Assembly (NCBI GenBank): GCA_902766135.1
Contig: CACXCK010000099.1
Span: forward strand, 1 to 9,554
DNA length: 9,554 nucleotides
Direction: 5' to 3'
DNA from: an uncultured Erysipelotrichaceae bacterium
GTDB lineage: Bacteria > Bacillota_I > Bacilli_A > RF39 > UBA660
The notes under the pieces were generated by a model. That model ran no database searches. It was not told the origin of the DNA and saw only the letters and a program-made list of their open reading frames with translations. Made by a program: the position numbers and the translations under genes. Below, piece after piece: positions 1-6,128 of this stretch. Positions within the stretch are counted from its first letter, which is position 1, and every line of letters starts with the position of its first letter.

Positions 1-1160
1 ACGGTGTTATCACCAACGTCTGTTTTGCCAATACCAAGAAAAACGTTTGATACATAGTCTGAACAATCTAGTGTATCTCCTGTTTCTGGATTGGCTTTAG
101 TTGCTGCATTTCTTGGGCAGTGTCCATCTTTTTTTGATCCGTCATAGCAATAAGTTATTCCTATATTCATTAAAGATATTGATCTTTGAATGAAATCTAT
201 TCGATCACTTTCTAATTCACTTGGCCACTCTTTAACTACTTGAGCAATAATTTGTTGGTCATTTTCACTAAGATTACTAGTATCTAAGGAATATGATGAA
301 CTATCATTGTTGCCACTACTTTTGTTATCGCTATTACTATCACCAGACTTGGTAGGGGTATAGTCTTCATTAAAATAATTAGCTATGCCTTTAACGGTAG
401 CTTCTGCGTATTTTTCTAGAGCGCTATCAGACTTATCTGATATTTTGTCACCGTATTCAAAATCTATTGATGGTATTTCGGTGTATGCTGTTTGGGTTAA
501 ATCCATGTCCATGTATCCTTGTGAAAACACTTTTAGATTGTCTTCTCTGAAAGCACTAATGATGCTATCTCCAAGAGCTTCACTTTGCCGCCAAGTTTTA
601 TTTACATTTTCTTGGTATTTAAGTAATTCTGGTACTGACATATAAAATGCACCTTTATCACTTGAAGTACTATCAAAGTGAATAGCAATATGGATATCAG
701 AGGTATTATTTGCTATTACAGTTCTTGCTATATTGTCTAGTTGGACATCTGATGATTCTCTAATCATTACGACATTGTAACCATTTGCTAGTAATTTTTC
801 TTTTATCTTTTTAGCTAATTGTAGAGTTACAGTTGCTTCTGGTGTTCCGTCTGAAAATTCCATACCACTTGATACTGCTGTAGACTCTTTTGCTCCTGCG
901 GCAGTTGTTCCTCCTGTTACTTTTGCTGTACCATCTGGGTGAGATGGGGTTTTAACGTTTTCACCGCCTTTTGTACCGTGTCCTGCGTTAACAGTGACAG
1001 TGTAGCCATTTCCGTTTGATGCTTTGTATAGGGTTGCCGACCCTGAATTTATTTTAGAAAATTCGGCAAAACGCCAGCTTGAATCTAGTTTTATTGATTC
1101 GGCATTAATTATTGAAGGAATTAATAATAAAATGATTAGTGTAAATATTTTCTTTTTCAT
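1..1160 (-). CDS. Secreted N-acetylmuramoyl-L-alanine amidase with C-terminal NlpC/P60-like domain (3' end missing)
   Basis: This is a predicted exported peptidoglycan hydrolase. The first 386 codons are present and the 3' end lies beyond base 1. Residues 1-20 form a signal peptide (MKKK, hydrophobic core, INA before the likely cut). Residues about 53-253 match the zinc-dependent Amidase_3 family: NAGHG with zinc ligand H61, E92 as second ligand, AIHFD with third ligand H161, and probable catalytic E235 in DFEYG. In this family the enzyme cleaves the bond between N-acetylmuramic acid and L-alanine. A Ser/Asn/Asp-rich linker (about 258-280) leads to a second domain. There a GITYCYDG segment and LDCSDYVSNVF resemble the NlpC/P60 core, with C366 as the candidate nucleophile; its histidine would lie outside the window. 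The start is supported by AAGGAAGTG at 1165-1173. The gene is visibly less AT-rich than the others. Amidase call strong; second domain likely. Confidence 0.9.
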   Translation of the reverse strand, partial: MKKKIFTLIILLLIPSIINAESIKLDSSWRFAEFSKINSGSATLYKASNGNGYTVTVNAGHGTKGGENVKTPSHPDGTAKVTGGTTAAGAKESTAVSSGMEFSDGTPEATVTLQLAKKIKEKLLANGYNVVMIRESSDVQLDNIARTVIANNTSDIHIAIHFDSTSSDKGAFYMSVPELLKYQENVNKTWRQSEALGDSIISAFREDNLKVFSQGYMDMDLTQTAYTEIPSIDFEYGDKISDKSDSALEKYAEATVKGIANYFNEDYTPTKSGDSNSDNKSSGNNDSSSYSLDTSNLSENDQQIIAQVVKEWPSELESDRIDFIQRSISLMNIGITYCYDGSKKDGHCPRNAATKANPETGDTLDCSDYVSNVFLGIGKTDVGDNT

Positions 1161-1178
1161 AAATCACTTCCTTATATA

Positions 1179-1207
1179 ATTGTACTAAAAAAATGTTCTT
1201 ATGTCTA
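1179..1207 (-). promoter_or_regulatory. Candidate promoter of the amidase gene
   Basis: On the minus strand a -35 box TAGACA (1202-1207) is followed by a 17-base spacer and a -10 box TACAAT (1179-1184). Each box matches the SigA consensus at five of six positions. The predicted start of transcription, near 1172, falls at the ribosome binding site (1165-1173). The leader would therefore be extremely short, which is the main reason for doubt. Confidence 0.5.
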
Positions 1208-1208
1208 T

Positions 1209-1237
1209 TTGATTTTATGTTTCTTTTTTGGTATTAT
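1209..1237 (+). promoter_or_regulatory. Candidate promoter of the CPWC lipoprotein gene
   Basis: TTGATT (1209-1214), a 17-base spacer and TATTAT (1232-1237) fit a SigA-type promoter. TG at 1229-1230 makes it an extended -10. Its -35 box lies one base from the -35 box of the opposing amidase promoter, so the two promoters would sit back to back. The predicted start near 1244 coincides with the GGAGG ribosome binding site. Confidence 0.45.
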
Positions 1238-1243
1238 GGTGTT

Positions 1244-1248
1244 GGAGG
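1244..1248 (+). promoter_or_regulatory. Ribosome binding site that fixes the lipoprotein start
   Basis: GGAGG lies seven bases before the ATG at 1256. That start gives a clean lipoprotein signal peptide, whereas the upstream in-frame ATG at 1193 has no comparable site. Confidence 0.85.
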
Positions 1249-1255
1249 TTTTGGT

Positions 1256-1921
1256 ATGAAAAAGAAAGTATTAGGATTAGTTTTAGTGGGACTTTTATTT
1301 TTGAGTGTTGGTTGTAGCAGTAAGGAAGCTCAAGAATTTAAGCGTGAGTATGAATCATTAAATGGAACTTCTAATAAATCTGGGAAGGAACATAGAACGG
1401 TTAATATTAATAAAAATAATCCATTTGTGGAGGTTAGCGCTAGTGATATTTTAACTAAGTTAGAGAATAAGGAAACATTTTATGTATATTTTGGGGATAA
1501 ATTATGTCCTTGGTGTCGTAGTGTTATTGAAATGTGTATTGAAGTCGCTAATAAAAATAAAGTTAAAAAGATTTATTATGTTGCTATCTGGGATGATGAA
1601 GGCAATGAAATATTACGTGATAAATACGAAAGAAAAAACGGCGTATCTGGTAAAGTAAAAGATGGTACAGTAGAATATTATAAACTGCTTGAAGCTTTTG
1701 ACAATGTTTTGAATCCTTATACATATACGCACTCTGATGGTAGGGAAGATACTTTTGGAGAAAAACGTATTTATGCTCCTAATTTCATTTATGTAAAAGA
1801 TGGAGAAGCTGTAAAGATGACAGAAGGTATATCGCAAAAACAGAGTGATGCAAGAGGTGAGTTAACCGAAGAAATATTAAAAGACGAAGAAGAGATGTTT
1901 ACAGAGTTTTTTAATAATTAA
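1256..1921 (+). CDS. Thioredoxin-like lipoprotein with CPWC motif
   Basis: This 221-residue protein is predicted to be anchored on the outer face of the membrane. Residues 1-19 are a lipoprotein signal (MKKK, hydrophobic stretch, SVGC), and C20 would be lipidated. The lipobox is slightly atypical, with Ser rather than Leu at -3. After a polar linker, residues about 58-215 look like a thioredoxin fold: a strand FYVYF, then CPWC at 84-87, then a helix. APNF with P175 sits where thioredoxins keep their cis-proline, followed by strand FIYVKDG. The general look recalls the bacteriocin accessory/thioredoxin-like families, but I cannot assign a substrate. Likely roles are reduction, oxidation or isomerisation of extracellular thiols. 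The start at 1256 is preferred over 1193 because of GGAGG and the signal peptide. It is followed by trxB 61 bases downstream. Fold confident, role inferred. Confidence 0.85.
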   Translation: MKKKVLGLVLVGLLFLSVGCSSKEAQEFKREYESLNGTSNKSGKEHRTVNINKNNPFVEVSASDILTKLENKETFYVYFGDKLCPWCRSVIEMCIEVANKNKVKKIYYVAIWDDEGNEILRDKYERKNGVSGKVKDGTVEYYKLLEAFDNVLNPYTYTHSDGREDTFGEKRIYAPNFIYVKDGEAVKMTEGISQKQSDARGELTEEILKDEEEMFTEFFNN

Positions 1922-1940
1922 GAGGTTTTCTCTTTTTTTT
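1920..1940 (+). terminator. Short intrinsic terminator overlapping the lipoprotein stop codon
   Basis: AAGAG (1920-1924) pairs with CTCTT (1930-1934) around a GTTTT loop, and T's continue to 1940. The stem is only five base pairs and starts inside the TAA stop (1919-1921). It may be weak or leaky. Confidence 0.5.
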
Positions 1941-1941
1941 A

Positions 1942-1950
1942 TGTTATAAT
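1942..1950 (+). promoter_or_regulatory. Extended -10 promoter of trxB
   Basis: TGTTATAAT contains a perfect TATAAT at 1945-1950 preceded by the TGn extension. No good -35 box is seen at the right distance, which is common for extended -10 promoters. The predicted start near 1957 gives a leader of about 25 bases. Confidence 0.6.
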
Positions 1951-1982
1951 GTTTTTGTACAACTAATAGGAAGGATGTTTAT

Positions 1983-2891
1983 ATGGATGTATATGATATA
2001 ATTGTTGTTGGGGCAGGGCCTGCGGGGCTTACCGCAGCTATTTATGGTGCACGTGCTAATAAAAATGTTTTAGTGTTAGAAGCTAATAGTTATGGTGGGC
2101 AAATTGTTACGGCTTCTTGTATTGAAAATTATCCTGCTATGCCTCATGTAAGTGGTTTTGATTTTGCTAAAAATTTGTATGATCAAGTAGTTGAACTTGG
2201 AGCTACTATAAAGTTTGAAAAAGCTATAGATGCAGATTATGAAGGGGATATAAAGAAGGTAATTACAGACAAAAATGAATATCAGTGTAAGGCTGTAATT
2301 CTTGCTTGTGGCGCTCATAATAGGAGTTTAGGATTAGATAATGAAAAAGAACTTATTGGTAAAGGTGTTTCTTATTGTGCAAGTTGCGATGGAGCGTTCT
2401 TTAAAAATAAAGTTGTAGCTGTAAATGGTGGTGGAAATACTGCTTTAGATGAAGCTCTTTATTTGAGTGATATATGTAAGAAAGTGTATTTAATTCATCG
2501 ACGTGAAGAATTTAGAGGCGCTACTAGAACAGTTAATAAGTTAAAGAAAAAAGAGAATGTTGAATTTATTCTTAATGCCAATGTTACTAAGATTATTGGT
2601 GAAGAAAAGTTAGAAGGAATAGAAGTTACTACTTTAGATGGAAATGTTAATACTCTAAAAGTAAGTGGATTATTTATTGCGATTGGTCAAGTTCCAGAAA
2701 CTAATAATTTAACAAAGGATTTGGAAGTAGATGAGGCAGGATATATTGTTTGTGGAGAGAATACTAAAACACCATTATCAAAAGTTTATGTAGCTGGAGA
2801 TGTTAGAGCTAAAAAGCTTCGTCAATTAACAACTGCTGTTTCTGATGGATCTGTTGCTATGGTTATGGCTTTGGAAGAACTTAATCAATAA
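1983..2891 (+). CDS. trxB: Thioredoxin reductase
   Basis: This is an NADPH-dependent, FAD-containing thioredoxin reductase of the low-molecular-weight type; its 302 residues fit the usual length of about 300-320. It acts in the cytosol, passing electrons from NADPH through FAD and an active-site disulfide to thioredoxin. Visible motifs, in order: FAD-binding GAGPAG at 10-15; redox-active CASC with C132 and C135 followed by DGAFF; NADPH-binding GGGNTA (the usual form is GGGDSA); HRREEFR, whose arginines mark NADPH over NADH preference; and the C-terminal FAD segment VYVAGDVR with the following RQLTTA and DG. The start is backed by AGGAAGG at 1968-1974. It sits between two genes for predicted extracytoplasmic thioredoxin-like proteins, suggesting a shared thiol-redox role. 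No thioredoxin gene is in the window. Confidence 0.95.
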   Translation: MDVYDIIVVGAGPAGLTAAIYGARANKNVLVLEANSYGGQIVTASCIENYPAMPHVSGFDFAKNLYDQVVELGATIKFEKAIDADYEGDIKKVITDKNEYQCKAVILACGAHNRSLGLDNEKELIGKGVSYCASCDGAFFKNKVVAVNGGGNTALDEALYLSDICKKVYLIHRREEFRGATRTVNKLKKKENVEFILNANVTKIIGEEKLEGIEVTTLDGNVNTLKVSGLFIAIGQVPETNNLTKDLEVDEAGYIVCGENTKTPLSKVYVAGDVRAKKLRQLTTAVSDGSVAMVMALEELNQ

Positions 2892-2894
2892 TAA

Positions 2895-2923
2895 TAGACA
2901 TTTTTATTTATTTATTGTATACT
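2895..2923 (+). promoter_or_regulatory. Candidate promoter of the CGYC protein gene
   Basis: TAGACA (2895-2900), a 17-base spacer and TATACT (2918-2923) each match consensus at five of six positions. The predicted start is near 2930, just ahead of the AAGAGGTG ribosome binding site (2933-2940). No terminator separates trxB from this gene, so readthrough from trxB is also possible. Confidence 0.6.
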
Positions 2924-2944
2924 TACTACTGAAAGAGGTGAATT

Positions 2945-3595
2945 ATGAAAAAATTATTGGTTGGCTTATTGGCAATACTACTTGTTCCTACAATAGCTTT
3001 TGCTAAAGAATATAATGGTAATAATTACAATACATTAAATTTGGCTGGGGCTTTAACAGAGGAAAAAATTGAATTTGATAAGGATTTAGTTAAGGAAAAT
3101 GATAAACAAGCTACTATATATTTATTCCGTGGTAATGGATGTGGTTATTGTAAAAGATTTTTAACATTTTTAACTACTATTTTAAAGGAGTATGGAGAAT
3201 ACTTTAAAGTTGAATCTTTTGAAGTTTGGTATGATAAAGATAATGCTAAACTTATGGAAGAAGTTGCAGAATTCTTAGGTGAAGATGCTGATGGTGTTCC
3301 ATTCATTGTTATTGGTGATAAAGTCTTTGCTGGTTATACTTCAAGCTATGATGAAGATATTAAAACTGCTATTAAAGATTTATATAACAGTAGTGAACGT
3401 TATGATGTATTTGCTGAAATGGAAAAAGCAAATAAAGAAGAACCAAAAGGTCAAGTTGGCGGAACTTCAGTTATTATCTGGAATGCTGTAATCGTAGTTT
3501 TATGTGCGGCTGGTATTATTGGTTATAATATTTATGCTAATGTAAAATTAAATGAAAGAATTGCAGAATTAGAAAAAAAGGTTAGTAAAAAATAG
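2945..3595 (+). CDS. Secreted, membrane-anchored thioredoxin-like protein with CGYC motif
   Basis: This 216-residue protein has a signal peptide at 1-20 (MKK, hydrophobic core, AFA before the likely cut). An extracytoplasmic thioredoxin/glutaredoxin-like domain spans about 54-147: strand ATIYLF, then CGYC at 66-69, and GVPF with the expected cis-proline P119 ahead of strand IVIG. A charged linker leads to one transmembrane helix at about 175-198 and a short Lys/Glu-rich tail (200-216) that looks like a small coiled coil in the cytoplasm. If the signal peptide were not cut, the domain would still be outside. It lies 53 bases after trxB. The likely role is thiol-disulfide exchange on exported proteins, though the direction (oxidase, reductase or isomerase) cannot be read from the sequence. 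Architecture confident; substrate unknown. Confidence 0.85.
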   Translation: MKKLLVGLLAILLVPTIAFAKEYNGNNYNTLNLAGALTEEKIEFDKDLVKENDKQATIYLFRGNGCGYCKRFLTFLTTILKEYGEYFKVESFEVWYDKDNAKLMEEVAEFLGEDADGVPFIVIGDKVFAGYTSSYDEDIKTAIKDLYNSSERYDVFAEMEKANKEEPKGQVGGTSVIIWNAVIVVLCAAGIIGYNIYANVKLNERIAELEKKVSKK

Positions 3596-3615
3596 TTCTT
3601 ATGAACTATTTTTTT
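3587..3615 (+). terminator. Intrinsic terminator containing the CGYC gene stop codon
   Basis: AAATAGTTC (3590-3598) pairs perfectly with GAACTATTT (3603-3611) around a TTAT loop. Additional A/T pairs can extend the stem outward, and T's run to 3615. The TAG stop (3593-3595) lies inside the stem. The next gene's ribosome binding site begins right after the T-tract. Confidence 0.8.
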
Positions 3616-3626
3616 AGAGGTTATAA

Positions 3627-4442
3627 ATGGATGATTATAGAGAAATAGAAAGAAGTATCATTAAGACTTATCGGAAGAGTATTTGGAGTAAGTTTATTAA
3701 AGGTATTAATGCTTTTAATTTAGTTGAAGATAATGATTCGATTATGGTTTGTATAAGTGGAGGAAAAGATTCTTTTTTATTAAGTAAGTGTTTACAAGAA
3801 TTAAAAAAGCATGGAAAAAAGAAGTTTTCTTTAAAGTTTGTGGTGATGAATCCTGGCTATGATGATAAGACTTTAGAATTAATTAAAGAAAATGCTAAAA
3901 GACTTAATGTACCGATAGAGATATTTGAAAGTCCTATTTTTGAGGTAGTTAAGAAAACAACTAAGGGTAGTCCTTGTTATTTGTGTGCAAGAATGCGAAG
4001 AGGATATCTTTATGATTATGCCCAAAAAAATGGCTGTAACAAAATAGCTTTAGGACATCATTTTGATGATGTGGTAGAAACTGTGTTGCTTTCTATGTTT
4101 TATGGCGCTGAATTAAAAATAATGATGCCGAAGTTACATAGTGATAATTTTCCTGGGTTGGAATTAATTAGACCGCTTTATTATGTTGAAGAAAACGCTA
4201 TAAAGATGTGGAAAGATAAGTTTGCTTTAGAATTTGTTCATGAAGCTTGTCCTTTGTTTGGCGATTGTAGTTTTAAAAGTGGTGGCAAGAGGAATGAAGT
4301 TAAAGAATTAATGAAAGTTCTTAGAAATAATAATCCAGAAATACCTGCAAATATAATGAAGTCTTTGGATAATGTTAACTTAGCTTGTGTACTTGGCTAT
4401 AAAAATGAAAAGGAATATCATAGTTTTTTAGATAATTATTAG
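3627..4442 (+). CDS. ttcA: tRNA 2-thiocytidine synthetase, TtcA family
   Basis: This is a PP-loop ATPase of the TtcA family, 271 residues. In characterised members the enzyme adenylates cytidine 32 of certain tRNAs and replaces the oxygen with sulfur, using a [4Fe-4S] cluster. Visible features: PP-loop SGGKDS at 44-49; PCYLCARMRRG with C117 and C120, two of the cluster ligands; ALGHHFDD at 141-148; then FYGAELKIMMPKL and IRPLYY, all typical of the family. The third cluster ligand of E. coli TtcA corresponds by position to C208 in CPLFGDC, and C214 is a further cysteine nearby. AGAGG at 3616-3620 supports the start. Only 11 bases separate the preceding terminator from this start, so it probably depends on readthrough or an upstream promoter. 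Family strong; the exact tRNA substrate in this organism is inferred. Confidence 0.85.
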   Translation: MDDYREIERSIIKTYRKSIWSKFIKGINAFNLVEDNDSIMVCISGGKDSFLLSKCLQELKKHGKKKFSLKFVVMNPGYDDKTLELIKENAKRLNVPIEIFESPIFEVVKKTTKGSPCYLCARMRRGYLYDYAQKNGCNKIALGHHFDDVVETVLLSMFYGAELKIMMPKLHSDNFPGLELIRPLYYVEENAIKMWKDKFALEFVHEACPLFGDCSFKSGGKRNEVKELMKVLRNNNPEIPANIMKSLDNVNLACVLGYKNEKEYHSFLDNY

Positions 4443-4467
4443 GACATTTATGCTGTTCTTTTTTTTT
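4441..4467 (+). terminator. Intrinsic terminator after ttcA
   Basis: AGGACA (4441-4446) pairs with TGTTCT (4454-4459), with one G-U pair, around a seven-base loop. T's continue to 4467. The hairpin begins inside the TAG stop codon (4440-4442). Confidence 0.65.
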
Positions 4468-4473
4468 AGTTTG

Positions 4474-4482
4474 TGATATATT
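4474..4482 (+). promoter_or_regulatory. Candidate extended -10 promoter of the TelA/XpaC operon
   Basis: TGATATATT is an extended -10 box, with TATATT at 4477-4482 matching five of six positions. No convincing -35 box is seen, because the upstream bases belong to the terminator T-tract. The predicted start near 4489 would lie at the ribosome binding site. It is the only promoter-like signal found between the terminator and the four-gene operon. Confidence 0.45.
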
Positions 4483-4488
4483 TATGGT

Positions 4489-4495
4489 AGGTGAG
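4489..4495 (+). promoter_or_regulatory. Ribosome binding site that fixes the VWA gene start
   Basis: AGGTGAG matches the anti-Shine-Dalgarno tail and lies four bases before the ATG at 4500. The in-frame GTG at 4491 is inside this site and has no site of its own. Confidence 0.75.
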
Positions 4496-4499
4496 TTTC

Positions 4500-6119
4500 A
4501 TGTTTAATAAAAGAAAGTTTAATCTTGTTGATTTGGTTTTTATAATTCTTTTTGTAATTGTGTTAATTGGTCCTGTTCTTTCAGGTGCTATCGAATCATT
4601 AAGTGGGAAGGTAGAAGAGTTTAAAACTTCATCTAGTTTTAATTTGTTATGTTCTAAAACGTTTAAAGAGATGGAGAATGATTTAAAAAAATTTAGTAAG
4701 AAGAATGGTATAAATTTGAATATTACTTATGTTGATGATTTGGAAGTAGTAGATATATTAAATACAGATTATAAGAGTTATGATGGAGTATGGATTGCTA
4801 ATTCTATTTGGTTTTATATGCTAGATAACGGTAGTATTATTACGGATAGTAAATCTGTAGCTATTGATCCGGTTATAATGGGTGTTACACATAGTAAAGC
4901 TAATGAACTTGGGTTAATTCGTGATAATGTTACTAATAATGATTTGTTAGAGGCTGTTTCTAGTGGAAAACTTCATTATGTTATGACATCTGTAACACAA
5001 ACAAATACTGGGGCAACTGCTTTCTTAGGATTTTTGAATAGTTTAGCTGGTAGCCCTGATGTATTAACTGAGAGTATTATTCATGATAGTTCTTTAGTTA
5101 GTAAGATGAGTACTTTCTTTAAAGGCGTAGATAGAGTGAGTGGAGACGAAGATTATTTAACAGAGATGTATTTAAATGGTAAGTATAATGCTATGATTAA
5201 TTACGAAAGTTCTTTTATTAATTTAAATAAGAGACTTGTTAGCGAGGGTAAGGAACCACTTTATTTAATATATCCTCAGGATGGAGTGGCTTTAAATGAT
5301 ATGCCTCTTGCTTATGTAAGTCATGGTCAAGATAGCAAGAAACGTGAATTCTTTTTAGAAATGCAGAGTTATATTAGAAGTGATGAAGTGTCACTTTTAA
5401 TGCAAGAAAAAGGATTTAGAACTTGGTTTGGTGGGGTTAATGATAATGTTAACAAAGAAATATTTAATCCTGATTGGGGTATTAAAACAGGTAATTATTT
5501 AAAGAGTTTTAAATATCCTAGTAAAAAAGTCATGAATGAGGCATTTAATTTATATATAGATGCGATTAGAAAACCGACTCACGTGGTATTCTTGTTTGAT
5601 GTATCTGGTAGTATGTATGGTGAGGGAATTAATGAACTTAGAGATGCTATGACTTATTTACTTGATAAGGAAGCAACAAAGGCTGATATGTTACAATTTA
5701 GTGAAGCGGATAAAATAACTTTTATTAGTTTCAATTATGATGTATTAAAGGTATATGATACTTTATCTGGAAGTGAGACGGATAAATTAACGGAGTATTT
5801 AGATACTTTAAATCCAGTTGGAGGAACTAATATTTATAGTCCTAGTATTGAAGCTTTAAGAATACTTAGACAAGTTAGTTCTAATGATTATACAAAAACA
5901 ATAATATTAATGACTGATGGATATTCTAATAATGGTACATATCAAGAATTAGAAGATTATTATCATAAATATGATTTAGATATTCCTATTTATAGTATAA
6001 CATTTGGTTCTTCTTCAGAAAGTCAATTAAATAGAATTGCCTCTTTAACTAATGGTAAGGTTTTTGATGGTAAGAATGGTTTAAAAGCGGCTTTTAAAGA
6101 AGTACGTAGTTATAATTAG
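4500..6119 (+). CDS. Membrane-anchored solute-binding domain fused to VWA domain
   Basis: This 539-residue protein has an N-terminal transmembrane helix (about 8-28, no lipobox) followed by a large region predicted to be outside the cell. Residues about 45-330 look like an extracellular solute-binding protein of the SBP_bac_11-like type, with QTNTGATAF at 167-175, MINYES at 232-237 and EKGFRTWFGG at 303-312. Residues about 360-539 are a von Willebrand factor A domain with a complete metal site: DVSGS at 367-371, T443 in GGTNIY, and D473 in MTDG. Such a site normally binds Mg2+ or Mn2+ and a protein or ligand carboxylate. No transporter permease or ATPase gene accompanies it. It is the first gene of a four-gene run with XpaC, a second solute-binding protein and TelA. 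Its last stop overlaps the next gene's AGGAGG. Domains confident; ligand unknown; sensing or scaffold role inferred. Confidence 0.85.
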   Translation: MFNKRKFNLVDLVFIILFVIVLIGPVLSGAIESLSGKVEEFKTSSSFNLLCSKTFKEMENDLKKFSKKNGINLNITYVDDLEVVDILNTDYKSYDGVWIANSIWFYMLDNGSIITDSKSVAIDPVIMGVTHSKANELGLIRDNVTNNDLLEAVSSGKLHYVMTSVTQTNTGATAFLGFLNSLAGSPDVLTESIIHDSSLVSKMSTFFKGVDRVSGDEDYLTEMYLNGKYNAMINYESSFINLNKRLVSEGKEPLYLIYPQDGVALNDMPLAYVSHGQDSKKREFFLEMQSYIRSDEVSLLMQEKGFRTWFGGVNDNVNKEIFNPDWGIKTGNYLKSFKYPSKKVMNEAFNLYIDAIRKPTHVVFLFDVSGSMYGEGINELRDAMTYLLDKEATKADMLQFSEADKITFISFNYDVLKVYDTLSGSETDKLTEYLDTLNPVGGTNIYSPSIEALRILRQVSSNDYTKTIILMTDGYSNNGTYQELEDYYHKYDLDIPIYSITFGSSSESQLNRIASLTNGKVFDGKNGLKAAFKEVRSYN

Positions 6120-6128
6120 GAGGATGAT

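Noticed and set aside
385..645. Open frame on the plus strand opposite the amidase gene
   Set aside because: It is the antisense shadow of a gene whose catalytic residues are clear, and it has no ribosome binding site.
1175..1180. Perfect TATAAT on the plus strand
   Set aside because: No -35 box or TG extension accompanies it, since the upstream bases are the amidase start. The 1209-1237 pair is a better promoter for the downstream gene.
1193..1255. In-frame N-terminal extension of the CPWC lipoprotein starting at ATG 1193
   Set aside because: It has no ribosome binding site, would bury the lipoprotein signal behind 21 odd hydrophobic residues, and overlaps the promoter region. ATG 1256 with GGAGG is clearly better.
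1613..2318. Minus-strand open frames at 1613-1837 and 2076-2318
   Set aside because: They lie opposite the lipoprotein and trxB genes, have low-complexity translations and resemble no protein family I know.
3279..3491. Plus-strand open frame inside the CGYC gene in another frame
   Set aside because: It is fully covered by the CGYC thioredoxin-like frame and lacks a ribosome binding site.
4491..4499. GTG start at 4491 for the VWA protein
   Set aside because: The GTG is part of the AGGTGAG ribosome binding site of the ATG at 4500 and has no site of its own.
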